Shown here in pieces: positions 35,291-46,279 of a stretch of 64,000 nt of DNA (the stretch's first letter is position 1; each line of letters begins with the position of its first letter). The DNA lies in contig JAACJO010000012.1 in assembly GCA_013368445.1 (NCBI GenBank), positions 496,001-560,000 of the forward strand, written 5' to 3'. Under the pieces are notes generated by a model. That model did not search any database. It had not been told where the DNA came from and saw only the letters and a list, made by a program, of their open reading frames with translations. Position numbers and translations under genes: made by a program. The DNA comes from Leucocoprinus leucothites. Taxonomy: Eukaryota > Basidiomycota > Agaricomycetes > Agaricales > Agaricaceae.

Positions 35291-37764
35291 ATGGCCGATT
35301 CCTCTCCTTCAAGTGTATCTTCACCTGCGCTGACAGCGTCTTCTCCACCTTCCTCAATCCCCTCTCCTCAGATGCAAAATCTCACTTTGGCAGATCTCCC
35401 ACCAGTGTCGGATGAAGATAAGGCGGAGGCTACACGAATAAAAGCGCAGGCCAATAAAGCCTTTACTAGTACGTGCATCATTTCTATGCTCCCCTTCTTG
35501 GAACTTCGCCTATATTGGTCACCTTGGAGTTGACCCTTTGCGTTTTAATTTTAGGCCATGACTTCCCTACAGCGGCGAAATTATATTCTGAGGCAATTGG
35601 GAAGAATCCAAACGAACCGACATTATGGTGTAATCGGGCGTATGCCAGGATGAAATTAGAGGAGTTTGGTTACGCGTTGACTGACGCAAGTGCGGTAAAT
35701 TGATTATGATTAGTGGGAATTGATGGACCTAAATGAGCTCTCTTTTTTTGCAAACATTGTACAGCACATGCTATTCAGCTTGATCCACGTTATGCGAAGG
35801 CCTACTATCGGTGAGTGCCGTACTGGAATTCTTCACGTTAACGCTCTGTTTATTGACTATGCAACTGTAGTCGGGCGACATGTTATCTACAGACGCTGAG
35901 GCCGCAACTTGCGGTATCGGATTTCAAAAAGGTCTTGGCCCTTGAACCTAACAATGAGACGGTTCGGCAGCAAATGGTATCGACGCAAAAGCTCATTCGA
36001 AAGATTGAGTTCGAGAAGGTATTTGGATATGGGTGGTGCTCATGTCCATTTACTGATCGTATGCTTAGGCGATTGAGATGGAGGAAGAAAAGGATGCTGT
36101 AACGAGATGCTTGGAAATTATTCAAGAAGGTGATATTGTGATTTCCGGTGCCGCCAAGTTGATATTGACTCATGGTGCACAAGGGGGCTGCGATCTGGAT
36201 AAAAATTACGAAGGCCCAAGTTTATCCTTGGAGGACGGAAAATACGGAATCACCCTGGAGTTCGTTCGTAAAATGATCCAATGGTTTAAAGACGGCAAAA
36301 CGTTGCCCAAACGCTATGTTTGGGAAATTGCACTTGGTGCTCACAGGGCATTTGCCGCCGAGGAAAGTCTGGTTGAGGTTTCCGTCGAGGACGGTGTCAC
36401 TGTTGACGTTATCGGCGATGTTCATGGTAATCTGATTCATGAACCTACAATACACCCCAGCTAACGGATCGCTCAAGGCCAATTCTATGATATGCTACAT
36501 CTTTTCTCCCTCACTGGAGAGCCTAGCGAGAAACACTATTTGCTCATGAACGGGGACCTAGTTGATCGAGGGTCATGGTCAATGGAAGTGATCTTGGTTG
36601 CATTTGCGTTCAAATGTAGGGTCTTCCGTTCTGTTTCTGGGACTGTGTTCTAACCCGGCCCCTAGGGTTATATCCGAAGTACATGTTCATTAATCGTGGC
36701 AACCATGAGGCGAAGGAGATGAATCGAACATATGGCTTCGAAGGAGAGGCCAAAACTAAGCACGGCGAGCAGAGTTACAAGGTAGGTTGTATGGTCTGCT
36801 TTTGGAACACCTCACTAATTGCTTGGATAGTTGTTTGCCCACATCTTCACCACACGTTTGTCCTTCGCTTTAATGAAACCTTATATAGCGGCTCATGTTC
36901 GCACAGTTCCTCTGGCGACACTACTCAGCGCCACAAAACCTCCGACGGCAAAGGAAGGCGCGGGTGCCATTCTTTCAGCCGATGGCTTCAAGCGATATTT
37001 CGTCGTGCACGGCGGTCTCTTCAGTAAAGATGAAGTCACACTAGACGACATTCGCCGGATTCCTCGGGTGGGTAAGCAGCCTGGTACAGAAGGATTGATG
37101 TGTATGTCTGTGTGATCTACGTCTCGATATCCCTCTTGCTGATTGAAAAAACAGGCGAGGTATAGTATAACTTTGGCTTGGGTCACCTAGATCTAATCGT
37201 CGTTCAGTTGCTCTGGACGGACCCTCAGGAAGAATCTGGCCGTGGGCCTAGCAAACGTGTAAGTGCCGTGAAACACCTTGCTAATGAACCTTCATTAACC
37301 TTTCACTGATCAGGGCGTCGGAATTGCGTTCGGACCCGATGTGACTAAGCGCTGGTGCACACTGAACAAGGTTTCTGGTATCATCCGGAGCCATGAAGTT
37401 CGACAGGGTATGTGTATCAACACATTAGTATGAGTTGGTTTCTAACAAGACTGCAGACGGTTATCAAATTGAACACGATGGTTTATGTACCACGGTGCGT
37501 TATGAGTTATCTAGGTCAGAATAGCGGACTAAATCTATCGCAGGTGTTCTCTGCGCCAAATTATGTCGATCAGGCAGGAAACAAGGGTGCATTTGTATGT
37601 GTATATTCTGGAATTTATCTGCGTTCTAGGACTCATGCCATGTGTAGATTCGTATTGATTCAGCGGGGAGCCGCGAATATTTCCAATTTATGGCCAAACC
37701 CCATCCTCCGATGAAGCCAATGGCATATGTCCAAGGTGGACTCGGAAACCTCATGATGATGTGA
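35291..37764 (+). CDS. PPT1: Ser/Thr protein phosphatase 5 (TPR + PPP), 564 aa
   Basis: Fifteen exons: 35291-35468, 35555-35689, 35765-35810, 35871-36018, 36069-36426, 36478-36615, 36666-36781, 36831-36855, 36907-37101, 37155-37159, 37208-37258, 37314-37407, 37457-37494, 37544-37594 and 37648-37764 (565 codons). After a Ser-rich start come three TPR repeats (about residues 45-160; AYARMKLEEFGYAL, IQLDPRYAKAYYRRATCYL) that in the family bind Hsp90. A linker leads to the PPP catalytic domain with the metal-site motifs GDVHG, NGDLVDRGS, NRGNHEA and VVHGGL, then IIRSHEV, APNYVDQAGNKGAF and the end YVQGGLGNLMMM. Exon 10 is only 5 nt and supplies GCGAG, giving the conserved text GLMCELLWTDP. Without it the frame is lost. 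The second intron uses donor GTGCGG. Confidence 0.96.
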
Positions 37765-38167
37765 TTATCTACAACCCTTTTCTGTCGTATCTACATTCTG
37801 CTGTGCATTTGTTCATAACCGGTCCTTTTTCTCGGCTTATAATACAATTTCGGGTTCAGATTAGGAAGCTCGTGTTCGAACCGCTGCATGGGCACCAGAG
37901 CGGTGTGGGGCTCACCATAAAACACCTACCAGGCCAGACTCTTTTTTCTTGTGAGTAGAGTCGCCAACTCCTGGTTATCCCGTGCCCGTTCAGAATCTGT
38001 GAATGATGAGATCATCCCAGCCAGTATGTACCGTGTGAATCGCGAGTCTCCCAAGCTTGTTCCAAGGCCATCTCTTTGAAGCTTCGAAGCTTTCCAGCTT
38101 TCCACTTCCATCCCTATAGCCTTTCAGCTTCTTCGACTGAAGCGATAAACAATACGTTCTACGCGTC
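37765..38167 (+). promoter_or_regulatory. PP5 3' region and SR140 promoter
   Basis: 403 bases without a gene. At 38079-38092 there is a perfect 14-bp palindrome AAGCTTCGAAGCTT, 76 bases before the SR140 start. Read as GAAgcTTC followed by GAAgcTT, it resembles inverted heat-shock-factor units; that is inference. Confidence 0.5.
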
Positions 38168-40985
38168 ATGGACAAGACAAAAACAAAATTAGCAGCATTC
38201 TTTGACGACGACGAGGACTCTTCCTTCCCAGTGCGATGGATAGGGTTTATTTGTTCTTCGATCATGCTCACCAATTATCCCCTCGTTCAATAGCAAAAGC
38301 CCGTAGATGAAGCAAAATTATCACAGTACACGTCGGGAACTGTGCGTAAATCGCGGCGGGAAAAGGAGCAAGAGGCTGCTGAAGCCAAGAAACGGGAAGA
38401 GGAAGAACACGCAGCGAAGGCTTATGCCGAATTTTTGGATACTTTTCAAGGAGATGATGCATCGCGAAGAAAAAGGTCAACGTTCGTTAAAGCTGGCTCA
38501 GATGGAACGGAGTACAATCTTCTCAAGGCTGGAGAAGGAAGCTCTTCTCTGGCACGAGCGACGACCATGGAGAGGGTGCGTCAATTATGTTCACTACATT
38601 TCTGGCTTATAATTCAACATTTACGCTACTTAGTCAACGTCACCCTCGCCCGGTGCACCGAAACCAAAAGGCAAGAGGGCCATGGATGCATTCTTGGAGG
38701 AGATCAAGAGGTAAAAAGCCCACTTGGCGCACATGTGGATATATGCTCAAAGCCGCTGCAGGGAGCAGGCTGAACGTGAAGCCAAGTACGGGAGACAATG
38801 TTCGTATCTGCGACGTGATTTATTTCGAAGGTGTTCATCTCCTGATGTTTCGTCCATAGCCCAGAGCCATGGACGCTCCATTACCGCACTTGCGGGTGAG
38901 AATTATAGGAATGCGTTTTATGAGGGTCGATTTTCTGAAATTTTCTGTAGCATACGAAGGGCAAAGTGGGAGCAAGGACCGTGGAGATCCACAGGTGACT
39001 ATATCTGAGATTCTCTCGCTCTACTGGATTCTGACGTGCCGCGAAGACCTCAAATGTTTTCGTTGCCAACCTTCCTCCCCATGTCACAGAAGAGACCTTG
39101 GGAAATTTCTTTGCACGAGTTGGACCGGTTGGATCTGTAAGGCCCTTCTGCCATGCTTTTGGAGCTTGAGGACTCAGGTTTACTAGGTCAAAATAATGTG
39201 GCCGAGATCTGATGCTACGGTGGGCCCTGGGGCTGATATGACAGCGTCGCGGAGAAGTAAAGCTGGATTGAGTGGTTTTGTGTCTTTCATGAAACGTCGT
39301 GATGCCGAGGAGGCTCTTCGCGAATTCGACGGCTATGACTGGGGAGGATCCGTTCTTCGGGTTGGCTGGAGTAAAGCTGTCCCACTTGCTGCCAAGCCTA
39401 AATACGGTATGCTCGCACTATTTTTCTACTTCAAACTAGACTCAGTGCTTGTAGTTGCTCCACCCTACCATCGGGGTCGTGAGAAGAGCAGGAGTCGTAG
39501 TCACTCGCGTGAACGTCGAACTTCTCGTTCGCGTGACCACCGCTACAAAAGCATGCGTCAATCCCGAAGTCGTTCATATGACAGAGGCAAAGGCAGGAGC
39601 CGTTCCCGATCTCGGCGTCGGTCACGCAGTAGGACTCGTCGATACTCTTCATCCAGTCGATCGTCACGCAGAAGATATTCAAGAAGTCCACTTAGCAGGG
39701 CCCATACTGAGGAAGAAGAAGCTATCACGGATACTTTCATCCGAGCTGTGGCTGCAGAGGTCAAGGGTCAAGATTCAAAGTTCGAGGATGCGCTTCGGGA
39801 ACGTGAGCGTAACAACCCCAAATACGCCTTCTTATTGCATAAGAATGTCGGTTCCTTTTCTTCAGCGGTCCTTGCAAATATTGATGGTTGTTCTGGCGGT
39901 TGCAGCATCGTCGGCATGCATTTTATCGTGGTTTGATTGAGTCGGACCGTAATTTGAAGCCGGAGTTTGACGATGAGGTGGGTACAGTTCTCTTAGGTGC
40001 TTTCATGATGATAGATTTCTCTTCCAGGGCTACAATTCCATCTACTCGACGGATTCTGCCGAAGAATCTGAACGAGAACGCTCTCGTAGGAACAGGTTAG
40101 GGAAACTCGCTAAGAGACGGTTTGAGGCGATGCTTCGAGGCATGTCCGGCAAACGTGGCGAGATCGCAAGATGCATGGCGTTCAGCCTCGAACACGCTGA
40201 AGCTGCACATGAAGTAAGGATACTCCTTTTTTTTTGGTTCTACTGACTTACTCTCTCTTCAGGTCGCCGACATCATCGTCTCCTCGCTGCTCGTTGATGG
40301 AACTGCCGTCCCGAGAAAGGTTGCTCGATTGCATCTCATCTGTGATATCTTGCACAATTCGGCGGCTCCCATTCCAAGTGCTTGGAGATTCAGGCAGGAA
40401 TTCCAATCACGCCTGGGCATCGTGTTTGATCATTTAGCCAATATCTACCATTCATTCCCCGGTCGTATGACAGCGGAGACCTTCAAGAAGCAGATTGTTG
40501 CAGTCGTGGAAGTCTGGGAGGACTGGATTGTTTTCTCTCCCGAGTTCACTACAGAGCTTCGCCAACGCCTGGAAGGAGCCGCTACTCCATCTGAAGCTAA
40601 GACGGTGGAAAATGTAGGTCAGCATGAGGAGCAGAAGGCTTCTTTCACTTCTCGGTTCAAGCAGAGCTCCTTCAAGCTGGCGACCGACGTTCCCTCTGTG
40701 GTTGGCGAGGCAGCGGATGATGTAGATGGGAAACCTGTTGATGTTGACGGCGAACCTATGGAAGATGTGGACGGTGAACCTATGGAAGATGTAGACGGCG
40801 AGCCTCTAGATGATGTGGACGGCGAGCCAATGGAAGGAGTGGATGGGGATCCTATCCCAGATGACCTTGATGGAGAGCCACTCGATGATGTTGACGGTGA
40901 ACCAGCAGATGTTGATGGGATGCCTGTCGACATTGACGGCGAACCAGTTGATGATGTAGATGGCATTCCTGTCCTAGATGCCTAA
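38168..40985 (+). CDS. U2SURP: U2 snRNP-associated SR140 / U2SURP splicing factor, 740 aa
   Basis: Twelve exons: 38168-38230, 38294-38575, 38634-38710, 38762-38799, 38860-38895, 38951-38994, 39047-39136, 39187-39406, 39455-39846, 39906-39977, 40028-40213 and 40263-40985 (741 codons). Order of parts: Lys/Glu-rich coiled region, RRM (TSNVFVANLPPHVTEE, KIMWPRSD, LSGFVSFMKRRDAEEAL), GWSKAVPLAAKPKY as in SR140, an RS-rich block (about residues 285-345), a SURP motif (NNPKYAFLLHKNHRRHAFYR), and a CID-like domain (RRFEAMLRGMSGKRGEIARCM to WEDWIVFSPEFTTELRQRLEG). Acidic DVDGEP repeats end the protein. The RS block lies between RRM and SURP, whereas in animals it is at the C-terminus. The gene ends 170 bases from the vigilin gene, tail to tail. 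Confidence 0.95.
40727..40979 (+). repeat. Tandem DVDGEP-type coding repeats in SR140
   Basis: About ten units of a 24-nt period (some 18 or 27 nt) code for D-V-D-G-E-P-x-x, the middle ones being nearly identical at the nucleotide level (GAAGATGTGGACGGTGAACC). Human SR140 also ends with DDLDGxP motifs, so the motif is old, but the near-identical middle units point to recent repeat expansion. Confidence 0.85.
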
Positions 40986-41155
40986 TAGTCAGGTCTATAA
41001 TTCCAACCAATAGCTTCGAGTAGCCAGCACTTTGCAGTATTATCATTAAGTGATGTACTTCATAATTCATATATCCGTGCATATCCACCAAGCAGTATAT
41101 ACCAACCTACCAACTACCAAGCTACAATAAGGGTGCCTAAAGTAAATTTGAATTT

Positions 41156-44100
41156 TTAATTGCGACGGGGCCGCCCAGCGGGAGTAGACGCCAATGTGAT
41201 GATCGCAGTTTTAGCCGCCTCGATGTCATTTTCTGCACCTATAAATTATGATATTGGTCAGAGACTAATGCATGTCAGAGCAACTAGGCACTTACCAATG
41301 ATTGTAATCGTATTGTCCTCTCGACTAACAGTAATGTCGGCGCCAGTCTCTTGTCGGAGGCGGGCTACGTTAGCTCCCTTCGCACCAACAATCCTAGGGA
41401 AGGAGCTTCTGTCCAGTAAGGTGAGATAGCCGACATGGGTCATCCGCTCTGCGCTCTGTATGGCTTCTTCAATGAGCTGCTGAGCCTTGTCTAGTCCGGC
41501 TTGATCTCGCGCCTTGAGGGTCCAGGTTGATTCGCCCTCTTCAGCGTCTTGATAGTTGGCCTCAACAACCCATTGGATTTCGACGGCGGCCTCATCTTCA
41601 TCTTCGTCAATGCGAGCAGAAGGGGCAGTCTTAGAACTGGGGCCAGTAGGGATGGCTGACTTGGTTGGATGAGAAGATTGCTCAACCTGTACACCGTGAG
41701 AGCGCAGAGTGCGGTAGAAAGCTCCCTGCTGTGATATGGCATGGTGATACTTCAAAGGTACATTGACGGTTCCAACAACACCTTCAGGTGTGGGTGGCTT
41801 GATTTGACTCTGTTCATATGCTATCAACACAGAACATTATTACGATAGTCTGATAAACATACCTTCAGCTCTACGATGGCAGCCTCACAAGCCTCACGGG
41901 TACCGGACACTTTGACAATATCGGCAGGGTCGACCTCGGTAAATTCTTCAGCGTTTTCTGCATCTCCGATCTGAGCATAAGAACGAGAACCGGGGAACTG
42001 GATCTGAACACCGGTTTTGTTTTGTAGTTCATTGAGATGTTGACCACCTCGGCCAATCAAGTTACGATGTTGTGCACTGGGAACCTCCACAGCCAGAACA
42101 ATACGGTTACGAAGAGTAGTGACGGATTTCTCGAGTTCATCCTTGATCTTCTTGACGAGCTTTGGCTCACCACGGATACGAACTTCTTCCGACTCTTCCC
42201 CTTGGCGAGGGCTGAGAAACAAGGATGAAGCAACATCTATCATTCATGACAAATGGGCACTTACAATCGGATAAGACCGGTCTGGGCTCTAGAGTCAGCT
42301 GGTCCACCACAGCGAGTTATAAGATCCCTGAGACCTTGACCACCAGCACCAATCAAGGTACGATGATATTTGTTTTCGATGGTCAAGGTCACAGTGGTTT
42401 CCTCTCCCACCGAGTTGGCAATCTCGATAATTAGAGATTTCGCCTCGGTGATGGCGGGCTTGGTACCGCGAAGGGAGACATTGGTAGTAGCATCATCGTC
42501 AGGTGACTGTTCAATGTCAATGAAGGCTCCGGTGATATCCTTGATCTCGTTGATGCTTGCGCCACCTCTACCGAGGATCCGTGCAACGGCGCGGGAGGGC
42601 ACGGTGAATTCCAAGACGTGATTGGATTCTTTCTCCACCTCCAGGGCCTCAAGAAGTTCGGATTTTGCACTCGCGACACCCTTCTTACCACCTTTGATGA
42701 GAACTTCATCAGCCTTGAGTTGTTCACGAGTCCTGCTCTCAGCATCGGCATTTTGACGGGGGAAAGTAATCTTGACGGCGTATTTCTCCTCCAGACGGAT
42801 CGCGTATTTGCCGTTATGACCAATGAGAGAAGCATGGTATTGGGTGGGGATCTTCAGAACCTCAGACGTTTCGTCGGCCTTAACTAAAGGTTGGTCCTCG
42901 CGTTTTAATCATACACGGTCAATGCACTCACGAGTCGCTCAACCTGAGCAAGGATGCGCTTCTTCGCCTCCTCGACGTTCTCTTTTCGACCAGTTATCTT
43001 GACTCTGGATTTTTGTGCGGCCACTTTTTTCTTTTTGCCACTGGGTTCCTTCTCCTCTTCGTCATTGACATCAACCCTGACGCCAAGTTGATCTCGGAGC
43101 CTGTTGACACCGACTCCTTGGGCACCAACGACACGGCCGACGTATTCACGATCAATCTCAAACTCTGTTGACTATAGATGATGTAGATAAGATGGACATG
43201 GTTTACAAATGACTGAGCACTCACGTAGCTGTTAATGATCTCATCATTCTTGGCGTCCTCAACAATTTGGAGGATTTCCTTGACAGCTCGGTCGACGTCG
43301 CTGCTGATACCACGAACGAGGATGGTATCCTCCGAGGCTCCTTCACCAGCTTCTGCACCGAACTTAACCGCCAAAGTCTTGTCCTCGCCGATAATCCTGA
43401 AGGGGAGCAAACGCTAAGATAAATCACGGGTAACGAGAATAACTACTCACGCATTCAGAGTGGTACCGTTTTGACCAATTATAGTTTCATGCCAGCGCTT
43501 CTCTACATCGAACTTCTGGCTCTTGACATCGGCAGCATCCTTTGCAAACTTCAGCAGCTCTCTGGCGACCTCATCGAGGTTGCGCTTCTTGTCGTCTGGG
43601 GAAGGCGAGGCATTGGGGGAGAACGGGTCGTAGACAAGCAATACCGTAGAAGATTCTTCAGATTCCCGAGGGAAGAAGACCTGAACATTGTTGGCGTCGT
43701 GGAATTGCTTGATCCTGAAAGAGTAAAGCATCGGTAAATCCATTGGCCCCCAAAAAGGCAACGTTGCACAACTTACTTCTTGGCGTTCTTTCCAGTGACG
43801 ATGCGATGCAAGAGCCAGTCAATCGTAATGTCTTTGGTTGCTCCATAGAGTTTCCCAATAGCTTCAGAGACCTGACGGACAGCGGAGTCGACAACGGGCT
43901 TTTCACCAACAAGGTCAATAGTGTAAGACGATTTATCTGGGGTGATACTGGGAAGGAAAGCAATGACACCAGGATTTCTGTCTTTCAAGGTTTCGTCATA
44001 GGAAATGTACTTGAAGAAGGTAACCAAGTTGCGAGAGATAGAGACGGGACCAGGAATGGGGAACTCGTGGATGTATTTTGAGTTAGCATGCTGCATGACT

Positions 44101-45413
44101 TCTGTCAAACCGTTCGAGAGATCGGTACCCTGACCCCAGATTGTGATCTCGTCACTGGGGTCGTCGGAGCCGGGAACAACTACAGCGCACTTGCTGGCTG
44201 CCATGATCTGGTGGACCACATCACCAACAAGCAAACGATGTTGACGCTTAGGCAAAGCGAGTTTGAGAGGAGTAAGGCTTGTCTTGAGTGATTCAATCGT
44301 ATCTTTGATAATCTCAACCAAGCGAATGACACCTTCGCGATCACCACTGACAGTGATTTCACGGCTAGGAACATTGAGAGCGAGGTTGACACCAGCTTCC
44401 TGAGCGGTGGACAAGAAGTAAGTCTTGCGACCGATTATGAAGGGTAGTACGTTAGCGGGGATGTCACGAATGCGAGTGGTGGCCGTGGAAATCCTGGACG
44501 AAATAATCTGGTTGAGGAGAGCTTGGGCTTCGTAAGCAAGAGGCTGGGGACCGGTGAGAGTGACGGGGACAGTAGGCTCTTCTTCATCTTCATCCAAAGA
44601 TGGAGTGGCCTTGCCGGAGTTGGCAGCACTGACTTGACCATTACCGTTTGCGGCTTCCTTCCTGGGGATATCAACTCTGACACTCGTTTGATCGCGAATT
44701 TGCTTCAGGGTAGCACCTGAGAAGTAAATTTAGTATCAATACAGAGATACACGTTTTGCGACGAACCTCGAGGGCCAATGATGGTTGCAATAGTGGATGC
44801 GGGAGCGTTAATAACCAGAGTGATCTGTAGAGCAAGATGATTTCAGATGACGAAATCACACATGAAAAAAGTTACGTACAACCGGACTCAACAGAGCAAC
44901 AAGACTGCGTTTGGCCTTCTCGAGATCCTTTTCAGAATCTGCCTTGAGGTAAAAAGTGGTCTGACGTGTCTTTTGATTCGGGGAAGCCTCCAATTTAACC
45001 TTATACTTGGTGGTCACTTGCTTCATGACCTCACCGAGAGCCGCTGGTTTGCCGTCCCTGCCTACGTTGGAGAGGTCGATGTCCGAGAGGGTGATAGAGT
45101 CAGAGAAGACCGGCTGTCTCATGATGGCGGCCTTGATACGAGGGCCACTCCATGCGTTAGCGACAGGGGCAGCCGGGGCCGACACAGAAGGTGCAAGAGA
45201 GGGGAAGGCAGTTTCCGACTGGGTATCCAACTCGACAGCGGGAGAGGGCTTGACCTTGGGCTTGGTAGGGGTGGCTCCACCAAGGGGAGGGAATGGATCA
45301 GGAGCTCCTTCAAGCTCGTGCCTCTTCTGCAAGAACTGTGTTCATAAGCTTGAGCAGGCAATATCAATACGACGTACTTGAAGGTCGGCAGCAGTCAGAG
45401 CTGGAGTAGCCAT
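41156..45413 (-). CDS. SCP160: Vigilin / Scp160-like multi-KH RNA-binding protein, 1238 aa
   Basis: Eleven exons: 45413-45378, 45326-44880, 44824-44767, 44716-43777, 43714-43451, 43396-43225, 43171-42932, 42878-42265, 42211-41863, 41809-41296 and 41238-41156 (1239 codons). At least seven KH domains keep the GxxG loop: IIGPRGATLK, IIGQNGTTL, VVGAQGVGVNRL, LIGHNGKYAI, ILGRGGASINEI, LIGRGGQHLNEL and IVGAKGANVARL; others are degenerate (FIIGRKTYF, LLVGDVVHQ, AISQQGAFY). Such tandem KH proteins bind mRNA and polysomes at the ER. The protein has no signal peptide. The ending PAGRPRRN is basic. The last intron-exon junctions were set by phase; at 41862-41810 the acceptor CAG gives the only open join. 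Confidence 0.95.
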
Positions 45414-46279
45414 ATTGCTCGTGAAACGATAACCGGGGGATTGACCTTAGACGGTATATACCAAACGACGAAATCCGAGAAATCAGACCTCGCCCAGACA
45501 GAGTAAAATGAAGTGATGGTTATTGGAAGAACCGGAATTCACCACTCATTCCATGGCTTCACGCTGGCGCGTGGGACTTTCTTGACTTATTGACGTGGCA
45601 AGGAGGCGTTCTTCTCCGGATAACTCTTGGGCTACACACCCGGCTGGACACTTGACAACATACAAGTGAGATCAAACAACGCGAATAGGTTTTTCTGTAT
45701 TTTGAGGGAACATGGCAGAATAGTTTTGATCGTAGTAGCACCGTGCCTGATCCACATCGATGAATGCTCTTCCGCTTTAGAGGCTTCGGCTTCTTTCTAC
45801 AGTTCTGTAACGTCCACCACCTTCTGTTAATTTCTCGTTCACCTCACGAGGCCAGGTTACTCATCGGGTGCTGCAGATACGCTGCAGCTCGGGGTCGTTG
45901 CATCAAATAGCTGATCGGAATATCCTGCGTCCCTAGCTTTCCCTCCGCTTCTGCCTTCACAAGTGCAGCAGATATGTAGGGTCTAAACATATCACAATTT
46001 TGCGTAGACCTCGGGAGTAAGTATAGTAATCAAAACTTGCTGTCCAGACAAGCCGAGCCCACTGGCTTTGCAAAAGTAGCCGAAGCCGGGACTTAAAGTG
46101 GCAAGGGGCGCGATCATCACGTGGCCATTGATTTCTAAATTCATCTTCGAATATGTAGTCTGGGTCAGCGGGCGACGTGGAAGCTCGCCATCCACTATCC
46201 CGTCTGGCATTCCTTGAACCACATCAAAGCATCGCCTTTTATGCTGTGATACACACGTCTCTTCTTTATCCACCTACCT
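45414..46279. promoter_or_regulatory. Divergent promoter region (vigilin / ERO1)
   Basis: 866 bases between opposite starts, with no supported gene. A CACGTG box at 46118-46123, within ATCACGTGGCCATTG, lies about 160 bases before the ERO1 start. This ACGTGG-type site resembles the bZIP unfolded-protein-response elements that drive ERO1 in other fungi; function here is inferred. Confidence 0.5.
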
